Shown one piece after another: positions 34,758 to 44,438 of a stretch of 64,000 nt of DNA. The position numbers and the translations under genes are program-made. Position 1 is the first letter of the stretch. Every line of letters starts with the position of its first letter. A model generated the notes under the pieces. The model was not told the DNA's origin, ran no database searches, and worked only from the letters and a program-made list of their open reading frames with translations. Origin of the DNA: Croceibacterium selenioxidans (lineage in GTDB: Bacteria; Pseudomonadota; Alphaproteobacteria; Sphingomonadales; Sphingomonadaceae); assembly GCF_018599195.1 (NCBI RefSeq), contig NZ_JAHFVK010000001.1:1364001-1428000 (forward strand), given 5' to 3'.

Positions 34758-35906
34758 GTGCCGTCGCACCACATATCGATCCTGACAACCGGCCTTGGCG
34801 CCGGCGGAGCTGAGCGTGTCATCGCCCAGCTTGCCGCGCATTGGTGCGACACGCCCTATCGCCTGACGATAATCACCTTCGATCACGCCGACGACGACGT
34901 GTTCCATCCACTTCCCGCGAATGTCGCGATCGAGCGGCTCGGCGACGCCAGCGGAAGCGGATTGATAGGAGCAATCCACAAGGTATTTGCTCTACGCAAG
35001 GCCTTGCGCCGGGACCCGCCCGATTTGCTGGTCTCCTTCCTGACGAAAAACAATCTCCTTGCGGCGATTGCCTCGATCGGGGTCCCGACAGGCCTGGTGT
35101 GCTGCGAACGAAACAATCCCGAGCGCCAGAAGGTGCATCCGCTGTGGAACTTGTTCCTTCCGGCCGCCTATCGGCGGGCGGATGCGATCGTTTGCCAGAC
35201 CGAAGGCGTAAAACGGTGCTTCCCCGCTTCGGTCGCAGACAGACTTGTGGTCATTCCCAACCCCTTTGCTCGTATCGATAGGACCGCGCCGACAACCAAC
35301 GGCAAGACTATCTGCGCCGTAGGGCGGCTGACCGACCAAAAAGGCTTCGACCTGTTGATCGATGCTTTTTCCCGGGTCCTCCCGGATTTTCCGGGTTGGA
35401 AGCTGAATATCTGGGGCTCCGGAAACGATTTGCCCGCACTCGAGCAGCAAGTTCTCGACCTTGGCTTGAGCGAGAGTGTTTTCCTGCTCGGCATCAGTCC
35501 GCGCCCTGGTGGCTGGCTCGACAATGCCGACTTGTTTGTCCTTTCTTCGCGATATGAGGGATTTCCCAATGCGCTTGGCGAGGCGATGGCGGCGGGATTG
35601 CCAATCGTCGCCACGGCTTGTGATTTTGGCCCCGCAGAGATGCTGGAGCACGGGAAGAGCGGATGGCTGGTCCGCAACGAGGATCCGGCCGCTCTCGCTG
35701 ACGGCCTGAAGCAACTGATGTCAGACGACGCTCTGCGCGCCAGGCTAGGGGACGGCGCGGCGAAAGCGGTCGAACGCTATGCGCCGACTGTCGTGTTCAG
35801 GCAGTGGGATAGTCTGGTGAGGGACTTGCTGCTCGGATCGAAGGAAGAGCCAGCCACTGCGGAGGCAAGGCGGGCACGCTCGTTGGGGGTCCAAGTCACC
35901 GAATGA
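34758..35906 (+). CDS. GT4 family glycosyltransferase
   Basis: A 382-residue GT-B enzyme. Seen: N-terminal TTGLGAGGAERVIAQLA acceptor-domain start, VGRLTDQKGFDLLIDAF, and the nucleotide-site Glu pair in RYEGFPNALGEAMAAGLPIVAT. This resembles WbnE/GalNAc-alpha or glucosyl GT4 transferases working on lipid-linked intermediates at the cytoplasmic membrane face. Starts at GTG, since the Met-less GTG gives the family start and no ATG lies near. Overlaps the ATP-grasp gene by 4 bp. The linkage formed cannot be read. Confidence 0.9.
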   Translation: MPSHHISILTTGLGAGGAERVIAQLAAHWCDTPYRLTIITFDHADDDVFHPLPANVAIERLGDASGSGLIGAIHKVFALRKALRRDPPDLLVSFLTKNNLLAAIASIGVPTGLVCCERNNPERQKVHPLWNLFLPAAYRRADAIVCQTEGVKRCFPASVADRLVVIPNPFARIDRTAPTTNGKTICAVGRLTDQKGFDLLIDAFSRVLPDFPGWKLNIWGSGNDLPALEQQVLDLGLSESVFLLGISPRPGGWLDNADLFVLSSRYEGFPNALGEAMAAGLPIVATACDFGPAEMLEHGKSGWLVRNEDPAALADGLKQLMSDDALRARLGDGAAKAVERYAPTVVFRQWDSLVRDLLLGSKEEPATAEARRARSLGVQVTE

Positions 35907-36874
35907 GGAACGGACCGCTGCGCATTCTGTTCACGTCCGCCGGACGCCGGGTCGAACTCGCGCAGTGCTTCCGCGCGGCCGCCTCGAGACGGGACGTAAG
36001 TTGTGAGATACACGCCTGCGATCTCGACCCGGAGCTGAGCCCGGCATGCCAAACGGCCGACGCCCGGTTTGTCGTCCCGAAATGCACTGACCCGAGTTAC
36101 GTCGGCATCCTGCAGGAGTATTGCAGGACTCGGTCAATCGACCTGCTGGTACCGACGATCGATCCCGAACTTCCCCCCCTCGCGGCGGCCCGCGACGATT
36201 TCGCCGAGGCCGGCACGTTCGTTCACGTGAGCTGTGCTGAGACGATCGATATCGTCCGCGACAAGCAGAAGACCATCGAGGCACTTGCCGCGTCGGGGGT
36301 TCCCGTGCCCCGGACCGCCTCGGTCGAGGAGGCCCGTCACTCATCGGGCGCATGGCCCTTCCCCGCCTTCATCAAGCCATCGGGAGGCAGCGCGAGCCGC
36401 GGAATCGGAATACTCCAGGGACCGGAGGATTTTCGGGGCAAGTACGATGAGCCCATGATCGTGCAGGAATTCCTTCGCGGTCCCGAATACACGGTCAATG
36501 TCTACGTCGATCGAAACGGCAAGCTCTTGTCCGCGGTACCTCACATTCGTCTTTCGGTGCGGGCGGGAGAGGTCGAGAAAGGTCGCACCGAACGGAACCC
36601 GGCGTTCTGGGAGATAGCCGAGCGCGTAGTCTCGGCCCTGCCGGGACCGAGGGGCGCGATGTGCTTCCAGCTGATCGTCGACCCCGAGAAGGGGCCGCGC
36701 GTGTTCGAGATCAACGCTCGGTTCGGCGGCGGTTACCCCCTTGCTGATCACGCCGGAGCCAGGTTCGCGGAAAGCCTGTTGGCTGATCTGCTGGGCCAGC
36801 CCGAATGCGCGTCCAACGAATGGCGGGACGGCGTCACGATGCTTCGATACGATGCGGCGGTATTCGATGGTTGA
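35903..36874 (+). CDS. ATP-grasp family ligase, CarB/PylC-like
   Basis: A 323-residue ATP-grasp protein. The N-terminal pre-ATP-grasp Rossmann-like domain is ILFTSAGRRVELAQCF; the ATP-grasp core carries FIKPSGGSASRGIGIL, EYTVNVYVDRNGK and the metal-binding CFQLIVDPEKGPRVFEINARFGGGYPL. Known relatives ligate a carboxylate to an amine with ATP. Within an EPS locus it may attach an amino acid or similar group to a sugar, but the partner substrates are unknown. ATGA overlap with the GT4 before it and an 8-bp overlap with the HAD gene after it. Confidence 0.85.
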   Translation: MRNGPLRILFTSAGRRVELAQCFRAAASRRDVSCEIHACDLDPELSPACQTADARFVVPKCTDPSYVGILQEYCRTRSIDLLVPTIDPELPPLAAARDDFAEAGTFVHVSCAETIDIVRDKQKTIEALAASGVPVPRTASVEEARHSSGAWPFPAFIKPSGGSASRGIGILQGPEDFRGKYDEPMIVQEFLRGPEYTVNVYVDRNGKLLSAVPHIRLSVRAGEVEKGRTERNPAFWEIAERVVSALPGPRGAMCFQLIVDPEKGPRVFEINARFGGGYPLADHAGARFAESLLADLLGQPECASNEWRDGVTMLRYDAAVFDG

Positions 36875-37559
36875 GATCGACGCCTCCGTCGTCGTCTTCG
36901 ACCTGGACGATACGCTCTTCCACGAGAGTGACTTCGCGCGCAGCGGCTTTGGCGCCGTTGGCGCCCACCTGGAGTCCCGGTTCGGAATCTCCAACTTTGC
37001 ATCTCATTGCGAACGACTGCTCAAGGCCGGCTCGCGAGGGCATATCTTCGATCAAGCCCTGGCAGAATGCGGACACCATCCAGACGCTGCGTTGATCGCC
37101 GAACTTGTCGAGGTCTATCGTTCGCATGAACCTTCGATCCGCCTGCCCGATGACACCGTGGCGTTCCTCGAACACATCGCCGGCATGCCGACGGCCCTCA
37201 TCAGCGACGGGCCGGGCGCTATGCAAAGAAACAAAGTCGTTCGCCTTGGCCTCGACCGACTGATCGACAAGATCATCCTGACGGGCGAGTGGCCGGATGG
37301 CTACGGGAAACCTCACCCCAGAGCCTATGGTGAAGTCATGCAGTGGTCGGGCCGCCCCGGGGCGGATCACGTCTACATCGCGGACAATGCCTCCAAGGAT
37401 TTCATCGCACCAAAGACCCTGGGCTGGAAAACGGTCCAGATACTACGGCCCGGTCGCGTGCATGACGGGCTTGCCCCAACGGTGGAGCATGAAGCGCAAT
37501 TCCGGATAGCGAGCCTCGACGATATTCGCCTGCGCCACGCCCTCGCGGGCTCACGCTAG
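36867..37559 (+). CDS. HAD family hydrolase
   Basis: A 230-residue haloacid-dehalogenase-type phosphatase. Seen: motif I DLDDT (12-16, Asp12 nucleophile, Asp14), motif II SDGP, a lysine region KPHPRAYG and motif IV YIADNASKDF. A cap domain lies in between (about 20-100). It belongs with the ATP-grasp gene, which it overlaps by 8 bp, a pairing that could dephosphorylate the ligase product or substrate. Its stop overlaps the stop of the convergent sugar transferase by CTAG. Confidence 0.88.
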   Translation: MVEIDASVVVFDLDDTLFHESDFARSGFGAVGAHLESRFGISNFASHCERLLKAGSRGHIFDQALAECGHHPDAALIAELVEVYRSHEPSIRLPDDTVAFLEHIAGMPTALISDGPGAMQRNKVVRLGLDRLIDKIILTGEWPDGYGKPHPRAYGEVMQWSGRPGADHVYIADNASKDFIAPKTLGWKTVQILRPGRVHDGLAPTVEHEAQFRIASLDDIRLRHALAGSR

Positions 37560-38131
37560 CGCGACAGTTCCTCGCGGAGAGTCTTGGTTCGCCGTTCGCC
37601 GCCTATCATGACGAGCAGCGTCCTCTGCAGGATTGTCAGATCGAGCCAGAGTCCAGCGTGACCGATATACCAAAGATCGAGCGCGACCTTTTCATCGAGA
37701 GATAACAGCGTGTTACCGTTCACTTGGGCCCAGCCCGTCATGCCTGGCCTTACGAGGCTTCTCCGTCGCCCCTTGTCACCAAGCTCCTCGATAGTCTCAG
37801 GAAGCAGCGGGCGAGGCCCGACGAAGGCCATTTCGCCCTTCGCGATATTGAGGAAGCCAGGCAATTCATCCAGGCGCGTCCTGCGCAGGAATGCGCCCAC
37901 TGCCGTGACTCGCTCCTCATCGGGCAGCAATCGTCCGGCTTCATCGCGATCGTCGCGCATGGTGCGAAACTTGTAGAGCACGAACGGCTGGCCCAGGCGT
38001 CCGCAACGAACCTGCCTGAAGAGTATGGGTCTCCCTAACGAGGACAACACCAGCAGGCCGAGCAGCACCTGGACCGGGGACGAAATGACCCCCGCGCCCG
38101 CGCCCAGCAATCTCGAGAACGCCAAAGCCAT
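37556..38131 (-). CDS. Bacterial sugar transferase (PglC/EpsL-like phosphoglycosyltransferase)
   Basis: A 191-residue phosphoglycosyltransferase that would start the repeat unit by moving a sugar-1-phosphate to undecaprenyl phosphate. Seen: one re-entrant hydrophobic segment at the N-terminus, RPILFRQVRCGRLGQPF, YKFRTMRDD, the catalytic Asp-Glu in TRLDELPGFLNI, and FVGPRPLLPE. It is the short, monotopic form without the four-helix N-terminal domain of WcaJ. The usual K-R-x-x-D near the N-terminus is here S-R-L-L-G, so that arginine-aspartate contact is partly lost. Follows the Wzc-like gene after 13 bp. Confidence 0.88.
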   Translation of the reverse strand: MALAFSRLLGAGAGVISSPVQVLLGLLVLSSLGRPILFRQVRCGRLGQPFVLYKFRTMRDDRDEAGRLLPDEERVTAVGAFLRRTRLDELPGFLNIAKGEMAFVGPRPLLPETIEELGDKGRRRSLVRPGMTGWAQVNGNTLLSLDEKVALDLWYIGHAGLWLDLTILQRTLLVMIGGERRTKTLREELSR

Positions 38132-38144
38132 CGGGCGCGACCGA

Positions 38145-40469
38145 TCAAGCCATTTCAGGCTGGGTCCACGATTGCCGCCGCCTGCGCCGCATCCAGTTGC
38201 GGGCCCGAGTTACGATACCCTGCGGATGCTGGAAGTCGTCCGAGTAGTAATCCGAAGAGTCGACGTAGAACTGGACGGAATCCCCGTACCGCAACCGGGC
38301 ATGTTCGGCATAGTCGACGTGATCGAAGATCACTCCGGACACAGCGTAATGGTGCAGGTCGAGGGACGCATCCATTTGCTCAATGGTCGTGCGCCCCCAA
38401 CGGGCCACCATGATGGTCTGGTCGGCGAACTGGCCCATCGCCCGCGCGTCCCGCACGGCGAGCGTGGCGGGGGCGTTGATGACGATGAAATCGAACTTCT
38501 CGCGCAGGTCACGGAGAAGCTTGGCCAGCTTGGGCGAAGAGAGGAGCACCGCAGGCTCTTCTACCGGGTTGTGCGCGCTCAGGAGGCCGATCCTCGGGGC
38601 GTGGACATATTCGTCGCCGTCTTCCGTGACCCCTTCATGCGGCAGCGGAAGCAATCCATCGATATCGGCCTGACCGGTGATGATATCGATCAGGTCGGGT
38701 GAATCGATATTGTTCTGCAAGCGTTGCAGGTAACCTTGCTTGCGCAAGTCCAGATCGAGCACCAGGGTCCGATCGCCCATCGCCAGGCCTGCCGCCGCCA
38801 ACGTCAGAGTAACCGTCGACTTGCCGTCTCCGGGCAAAGGCGAACTCACCAGCACCACCTGGGAACCCGGCTTCTGTCGCAAAGAGCGGATCTCGCAGTA
38901 CATGGATCTGGAGACCTCCGCGAACAGCGACTGCGGATCGGCGATCACCGGGCTGTCGCTCGGATCGTCGGCCGGTTGGTCCTGAGCCAGGAGCGGAAGC
39001 ATGCCGAAGGTCGGGAGCCCGAAGTACTTCCGGATTTGGGCAGAGGTCCTCAGGCGATCGTCGAGGAAGTCGCGCAGGAACGCGAGCAGGAAGGCCAGGA
39101 TACTTGAGCCGAAAAAGGCGATGATCGTATACTTGAGTGGCGCCGGGGCGATCGCGTCAAGGTTCGGGACAGCCGGCGAAACGATGGAGGAGGAGACACC
39201 CTCTTCCTGCATCTGGGCGCGTACTTGTTCCACGCGGGCGGCAATGGCCTTGTACGATTCATCGGCGAGCGTGGATTCTCGCACCAGGTTCTCAAGTTCG
39301 ACCGAGTTGCTCACGTTTTCGTAAGACTTGCTTTCGACGCTGGCGAGGATCCCGTTCAGACGCGAAGCCGCGGCCGCGTCACCGGCGGCGTCGCTGCGCG
39401 CCATCTGCGCCATTCTGGCCGCGTCGGCAGCCGCCACCGCTCTGGCTGCTGCTTGCGCGTTGTTGCGTTCGACAGCCATTGCGCCCTCAACCGCATCGAT
39501 TTGCGACGAGATGCGCTTCACGTCCGGATGGTTTGGGCCATAGCTCGACGTGAGCTTTGAGCTCTCTGCCACGAGATCGGCATGGCGACGCTCGAGCTGA
39601 TCGAGACCAGCCGAACTCGCCATGGCGGTGCTCTGCATCGATCCCGCTGCGGCGATCCCACCGCTGCGTGCAGCCGAGCCTTCGCGCGACGCACTGGCTG
39701 CGGCGGCCTGAGCCGCAATTCTATTGAGCTGAGCCAGATCTTCAGCACCACCCGCGCCGACGAGCATCCGGTGATTCTGCCGGAATTCTGCCACTTTCTG
39801 GGCAGTGGCGGCGGCAATCTCGCCACGCTCGTGCTGCTCGGTCTCAAGAGAGGCTAGCAGCTGGGCGCGGAGTTCATTGTTCTTGGAGGCGCGAACGGCA
39901 CGAACCGACGCGGGAATCTGGTTGGCAATTCGCGCAGCCAGCTCGGGCGAGCGCGAGGAGACTGAAATGGCCAACAAGTCCGAGTTCGGCTCCGCCGCCA
40001 CCGTGACCATGCTCAGCAGTCGGTTGATGGCGAGGTAGATGTAGTCGTCGCTACCCTTGCTGATATTGCCCATGTCTTTCTGGAAATGCGGATCGTTGAG
40101 CAGGTCCAGATCCTCGATCACGTGCTCCGCCGCCGAACGGGAACTGTGGAGCCGGACGGCGTTCGCCACGCGTTGCGCGTTCTGCGCGATGACGTCTGCC
40201 TGGTTGGTTCCCACCTGGTCGATAAGTTCGACCTGCACATGCGCCGTCGACCGATAGATGGTCGGAGACAGTAACTGATGGGCCAGAACCGGCAACGTGA
40301 TGGCGGCAATGATCGCCATGATCATGTACTTGTAGCGAATGGCCACACGCAGCAGGTCTTTGAGCGATATCGCCGAGCCGGCGTGCGGCGGCGCACCACT
40401 GGGGTAATAGGGTGACTGCGAATTCGTACTGAGGCTGTTGCCTCCATAAGATGCCAAGGCAGTTTGCAT
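38145..40469 (-). CDS. Wzz/Wzc-type polysaccharide co-polymerase with BY-kinase domain
   Basis: A 774-residue chain-length and tyrosine-autokinase protein. N-terminal Wzz domain with membrane segments near 50-70 and about 425-445 flanks a long coiled-coil periplasmic region. The cytoplasmic BY-kinase has Walker A PLPGDGKST, Walker A-prime LVLDLDLRKQG, and a Walker B-like FDFIVINAPAT where the usual Asp is Asn665. The C-terminus holds a tyrosine cluster (YVDSSDYYSDDF). It would set chain length and gate export with the Wza-like lipoprotein. The Asn change may reduce catalysis. GumC/ExoP-type relatives also keep the two domains in one chain. Confidence 0.9.
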   Translation of the reverse strand: MQTALASYGGNSLSTNSQSPYYPSGAPPHAGSAISLKDLLRVAIRYKYMIMAIIAAITLPVLAHQLLSPTIYRSTAHVQVELIDQVGTNQADVIAQNAQRVANAVRLHSSRSAAEHVIEDLDLLNDPHFQKDMGNISKGSDDYIYLAINRLLSMVTVAAEPNSDLLAISVSSRSPELAARIANQIPASVRAVRASKNNELRAQLLASLETEQHERGEIAAATAQKVAEFRQNHRMLVGAGGAEDLAQLNRIAAQAAAASASREGSAARSGGIAAAGSMQSTAMASSAGLDQLERRHADLVAESSKLTSSYGPNHPDVKRISSQIDAVEGAMAVERNNAQAAARAVAAADAARMAQMARSDAAGDAAAASRLNGILASVESKSYENVSNSVELENLVRESTLADESYKAIAARVEQVRAQMQEEGVSSSIVSPAVPNLDAIAPAPLKYTIIAFFGSSILAFLLAFLRDFLDDRLRTSAQIRKYFGLPTFGMLPLLAQDQPADDPSDSPVIADPQSLFAEVSRSMYCEIRSLRQKPGSQVVLVSSPLPGDGKSTVTLTLAAAGLAMGDRTLVLDLDLRKQGYLQRLQNNIDSPDLIDIITGQADIDGLLPLPHEGVTEDGDEYVHAPRIGLLSAHNPVEEPAVLLSSPKLAKLLRDLREKFDFIVINAPATLAVRDARAMGQFADQTIMVARWGRTTIEQMDASLDLHHYAVSGVIFDHVDYAEHARLRYGDSVQFYVDSSDYYSDDFQHPQGIVTRARNWMRRRRRQSWTQPEMA

Positions 40470-40624
40470 CGTACACCCCTGTGAGCAGATGCGCCGGCAA
40501 ATCTTGCGTCACTCGCCGCCGACGCAAAGACGGTTATGGGCAATTTCAATGGGTTTTTGAAACGGGCATCCGTCTCGCCGGGCGGGGCATAAAGGGTAGC
40601 TCGAAAGGATGGGCCGCAGGGCTC

Positions 40625-41773
40625 TTAGCGACGAGCGGTACGGTACAGGGCGAGATGCTGGTCCGCAGAACCATCGATCGAAAACTGCCCGCTCTTCTGA
40701 ACGGCACCTTGGGAGAGAGACTGGTAAAGTTCGGCGTTGCCGATCACGCGACCGATAGCCTGAGCGAGAGACTTCGGATCACCGGGCCGAGCCAACAGGC
40801 CATTCACGCCGTCAACCACCAGGTCCCGGTTGCCTGCTACGTCCGTCGCCAGGATCGGAAGCCCCATGCCCATCGCCTCGATGATGGCGATGGGTAGCCC
40901 TTCATAGGTCGAGGTGTTGAGGAGGATATCGGCGGACGCCATCAACTCCCGCACGTCGGATCGTTCACCGAGAAACTCTACCGCCTTGGAAAGACCCATG
41001 TTCTCAGATCTTTGCCTGAGCTCCTCGAGGCCTGCTCCACCGCCGGCAATCATGAACCTTGGCATGACGGCGTCGCGATGGCTCTCGCGCAGTGCAGCCG
41101 CGGTCTCCAGAAGCAAACCGTAGTTCTTCTGATCGGAGATCGTCCCGACGCTGAGGATTCGACAAGGTTTTCCAACTGCCGTTCGCGGAGCCCCTACCCC
41201 AAATTCGCGCGCTGCCGCATTTGGAATGACCGTTATCGGGCGCCTCGTGAGCTTGCGATAGGTGGCCTCCAGTTCGGGTGAAATCGCAACATACCTGTCT
41301 ACGACCAGGTCAAAGAGGCGGAACAGGTAGCTGGGAAACGAGAGCCGTGTGTTGTGATGAGTCAGCACGACCGGACCCCGAAATCCGGATAGCGCGACCA
41401 TGGCCACTGCCCTTGCGGTGTGGCAATGGATCACGTCCGGGGCGCTAGCAACCAATAGCTTCCGGAGAGCCGCCGCTCCCTCTAACGGACCGCGCTTTCT
41501 GCTGAGTTCGAGCGAGACGAAGTCTCCACCGCCCTTGTCGATTTGGGCGGCGAGGTGCGCTTCCATTTCGGCTGTGTTGCCCAGTACCGACGCATCGCAA
41601 AGGGCAATCACGCGGTTCGTCACCCCGCGAGCGGAGAGCGCCGCGCTCAGGTTGGACACAAGCATTTCCGCTCCGCCGGAAGTCAGGCTTGTGACGATCG
41701 ACCAAACAACCAGGGACCTATGCGCCGGATCGACTGTGTCGTTTCCCTGAGAGATTGACCGCATGTCGTTCAT
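40625..41773 (-). CDS. GT4 family glycosyltransferase
   Basis: A 382-residue GT-B glycosyltransferase. Seen: VTSLTSGGAEMLVSNLSAAL at the acceptor side, ILSVGTISDQKNYGLLLE, FLGERSDVRELMASADILLNTSTYEGLPIAIIEAMGMG, which contains the E-x7-E nucleotide-binding pattern. It likely adds one sugar of the repeat unit on the cytoplasmic face. Its start overlaps the flippase gene stop by ATGA, so both are co-translated. Sugar and linkage are unknown. Confidence 0.9.
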   Translation of the reverse strand: MNDMRSISQGNDTVDPAHRSLVVWSIVTSLTSGGAEMLVSNLSAALSARGVTNRVIALCDASVLGNTAEMEAHLAAQIDKGGGDFVSLELSRKRGPLEGAAALRKLLVASAPDVIHCHTARAVAMVALSGFRGPVVLTHHNTRLSFPSYLFRLFDLVVDRYVAISPELEATYRKLTRRPITVIPNAAAREFGVGAPRTAVGKPCRILSVGTISDQKNYGLLLETAAALRESHRDAVMPRFMIAGGGAGLEELRQRSENMGLSKAVEFLGERSDVRELMASADILLNTSTYEGLPIAIIEAMGMGLPILATDVAGNRDLVVDGVNGLLARPGDPKSLAQAIGRVIGNAELYQSLSQGAVQKSGQFSIDGSADQHLALYRTARR

Positions 41774-43188
41774 GCCTTGCCCTCTTCCAGTCGCTCCTCG
41801 GCCATTTCAGCGCGAACTCGGCCCAGCCCTCGCCACATCGCGACGTCGAGCGAGACGGCGGTAAAGAGGCCAAATGCGATATGGGCGAGGTTCACCCCGA
41901 CCGCGCCGAGGCTCGGCAAAGCTGCCAGTGCAGTCGCAAAGAAGATCACCGTTGCGGCGGCAGCGACAGCGAGAACGTAAGTCGGGCGGTTCATCGCGAG
42001 CAGGGCTGAGCGTGAAGGCGCCGCGTGCAGCACCAGCGCAACGGCAAGCAATTGCGCGAGCAGCATCGGAAACGCGTCGACGAAGTCCGGGCCGAACACG
42101 AGATGCAGTGCCCACTCACCCGCAAACCAACACAAGGTGATCGCGACCGTCGCACCCACTGCAAGGATGATCTGCAGCCATTTGACGGTCTGGGCGAGAT
42201 TGGCAATTCCCTTGCCGGTCCACATCCGCGCCATGTCGGGATAGGCCACCGTCTGGATTAGGTCGCCACCTTGCTGGGCAATCTTCGCCACCCTGCGTGA
42301 CAGAAAATAAAGGCCCGCCGCGGCCGGGCCTGCGAAGAACCCGACGAGCAAAGTGTCCGCTTCATGGGTCAGGGTACGCAGGGCCGACGAGAGATTGGTG
42401 GAGAAGGCAAAGCCGAGGAAGCCGGGGAACTTGTCGGACAGTTTGCGCCAGCTTGCCTTGAACGGACTGGGTATTCCGTTCTGCGCCAAGGTGCGCAACC
42501 CGATCCAGTTGAACACAAGGGAGTCCAGCGCCTGTGCGAAGGTCCAGGCGGCGATGAATTCAAGCAGGCTGCCGCCCGTCAGGTACACAAGGAGCGCCAG
42601 CGCGAGCCGGGTCAGGCCACCGACAAACTGGATATAGGCAATGGTGCGAAATTTGCCCGACATTCGAAGCGCGGCACTGGCCATACCCCGGAAATTGATC
42701 GCAATCGCGGCAGCATAGACCGCGACCAGCTTGCCTTGATCGGGAGTGAGGCCGACATGGCTTGCCGCGAGCCATCCGGTGACGACGCACATGACGGCGG
42801 CGAGGAACGCGCTGCAGACGTCGAGCAGCAAGCCGTAAGCGTAAAGTTGCGACAGCCGCTGGGGATCGGCGGCGTTCTCCTCGGCAGCCACGAAGCGGAT
42901 CAGCGGTTGCCAGGATTCAAACCTCACCAGCCGTTCGCAGACGCGGCCCAGTGCGAGAATTAGCGCAAGGGCCCCGAAGTCGGCAGCCCCGAGCGTACGA
43001 GCCGCGACGGCGGTGCTGGCCAACATCGTAATCGCTACACCGAAATTTCCGGTCAGCAGATGAAACACGCTGCCGATGCGGCTCCTCAGGAGGGCGTTCT
43101 GGTTCAGCGAAGCAGACAGGCTTCGCGCCAGCTCTCTTGGATGCAGAGCGCTAAGCGAATTCTTCGCGGTCGATCGGGTGGCGGCCAT
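41770..43188 (-). CDS. Oligosaccharide flippase (Wzx-like)
   Basis: A 472-residue MATE/MOP-fold membrane protein with about 12-14 hydrophobic segments. Typical start LTGNFGVAITMLASTAVAARTLGAADFGALAL, and a mid-protein FLGFAFSTNLSSALRTLTHEADTLLVGFF stretch, read in parts, matches the polysaccharide flippase group. It would move undecaprenyl-diphosphate repeat units to the periplasm for polymerisation. Lies 5 bp after the polymerase gene and overlaps the GT4 by 4 bp. Confidence 0.9.
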   Translation of the reverse strand: MAATRSTAKNSLSALHPRELARSLSASLNQNALLRSRIGSVFHLLTGNFGVAITMLASTAVAARTLGAADFGALALILALGRVCERLVRFESWQPLIRFVAAEENAADPQRLSQLYAYGLLLDVCSAFLAAVMCVVTGWLAASHVGLTPDQGKLVAVYAAAIAINFRGMASAALRMSGKFRTIAYIQFVGGLTRLALALLVYLTGGSLLEFIAAWTFAQALDSLVFNWIGLRTLAQNGIPSPFKASWRKLSDKFPGFLGFAFSTNLSSALRTLTHEADTLLVGFFAGPAAAGLYFLSRRVAKIAQQGGDLIQTVAYPDMARMWTGKGIANLAQTVKWLQIILAVGATVAITLCWFAGEWALHLVFGPDFVDAFPMLLAQLLAVALVLHAAPSRSALLAMNRPTYVLAVAAAATVIFFATALAALPSLGAVGVNLAHIAFGLFTAVSLDVAMWRGLGRVRAEMAEERLEEGKA

Positions 43189-43193
43189 GGTGC

Positions 43194-44438
43194 TTATTCC
43201 GTCGCGCGCTGCGCATCCCTGGCCGACCGGCTGCCCACCATGAGCGAACTATCCAGTCGAGTTGCGCGTTCATATCTCGCAAACGCGAGCGCGAAGACGA
43301 TGAGCGCAGGGCCGATCCAAATGCGCGCGAACATGTGCGGGATCGACATCGTATAGAACAGGAAGGCCAAGGTGATGGCTGCGCAAGCCGCCCCATCCAG
43401 CCGATGGTTCCGCCAGATCAAGAGGCTCGTAAGACCCATGCTGATCAGCATTGCGCTCAGCCCCAGGCTGGCAACGGCCCCGCCCTCGTTCAGGACCAGG
43501 AGGTGCAGATTGTGAACCGGCAGGCCCTCCGGGTTCACTTCACGATACCGATCGGTGCCCAGCCCGATCAGCATGTTGTCGTTTGCCATCTGCCAGGCCT
43601 CGGCAACAAGATGCGTTCTGCCGGTGAAAGTCCCGGCTTTGTCCATGTCACCGGTGGCGATCGCGGCCACCACGCGTTCTTCGAACGGTTTGGGCAAGGG
43701 TCCGCCCGCCCAGACATAGGCCACCGCAAAAAGGGCCATGGGCACGGCGAACCGGACAAAGTTCGCAAACCTCCCGAGCACCAGAAAAAGCGAAATCGCC
43801 AGAACCCCGGACGCCACCGCCGAAAAGCTGGCGCTGGCTATGAGACCGGCGATAATCAATCCGCCGCACACGACAGCTACGCGGATCGGCATCCGGCGAT
43901 CCATCGTGCAGTGAAGCAACATTATCAGGGCGTAAACGCACACAGCGCCATTCGAATTCGGCTCGCCCGTCAATGTCCCGAGCCGGCCGTTGCCCGACAG
44001 GACGGTCTGGCCGACATATGGCGCGATCTGGTCGTAAGTTAGGAACTGAATGATCAGCAGTCCGATGAGCTGGGAAATGGCGACGGCAACGACAAAGGCC
44101 GTTACCGCCGTCTGCAGTGTCAATCGATCGCAGCTGCGAAGGACCATCGGTATGACCAGGAGCGCAAAGAGGTACTGCGCGGCCACCGGCATCCAGCGGT
44201 CCGGGTCGCCGCTGACGAGTGAACTGACCAACAAGGCTCCTAGCATCAGCGCCAGGCCTCCGATCCAGAAGAGCGTCAGCTTTCCAAAGACGTCGACACG
44301 GAGCTTGCCGGACAGGAGGAGAATGACGCAGGCCGAAGCGAACAAGATGTCGGAGACGCTCAGATTGTTCTGGGGCAGTCGCACCAATTGCCAAGGCAGG
44401 AAGAAGCAGGCGGCAATGACGATGAGCCGATTGGCCAT
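43194..44438 (-). CDS. O-antigen polymerase/ligase-like protein (Wzy-like)
   Basis: A 414-residue membrane protein with about ten or eleven hydrophobic segments and a large periplasmic loop (FTGRTHLVAEAWQMANDNMLIGLGTDRYREVNPEGLPVHN, in parts), the Wzy_C-like pattern with G-R and H residues. It would polymerise the repeat unit in the periplasm in the Wzx/Wzy route. An in-frame upstream ATG adds 34 charged residues that read as non-membrane; the internal ATG is chosen, though neither has a clear SD. Starts the wzy-wzx-GT4 run. Confidence 0.85.
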   Translation of the reverse strand: MANRLIVIAACFFLPWQLVRLPQNNLSVSDILFASACVILLLSGKLRVDVFGKLTLFWIGGLALMLGALLVSSLVSGDPDRWMPVAAQYLFALLVIPMVLRSCDRLTLQTAVTAFVVAVAISQLIGLLIIQFLTYDQIAPYVGQTVLSGNGRLGTLTGEPNSNGAVCVYALIMLLHCTMDRRMPIRVAVVCGGLIIAGLIASASFSAVASGVLAISLFLVLGRFANFVRFAVPMALFAVAYVWAGGPLPKPFEERVVAAIATGDMDKAGTFTGRTHLVAEAWQMANDNMLIGLGTDRYREVNPEGLPVHNLHLLVLNEGGAVASLGLSAMLISMGLTSLLIWRNHRLDGAACAAITLAFLFYTMSIPHMFARIWIGPALIVFALAFARYERATRLDSSLMVGSRSARDAQRATE

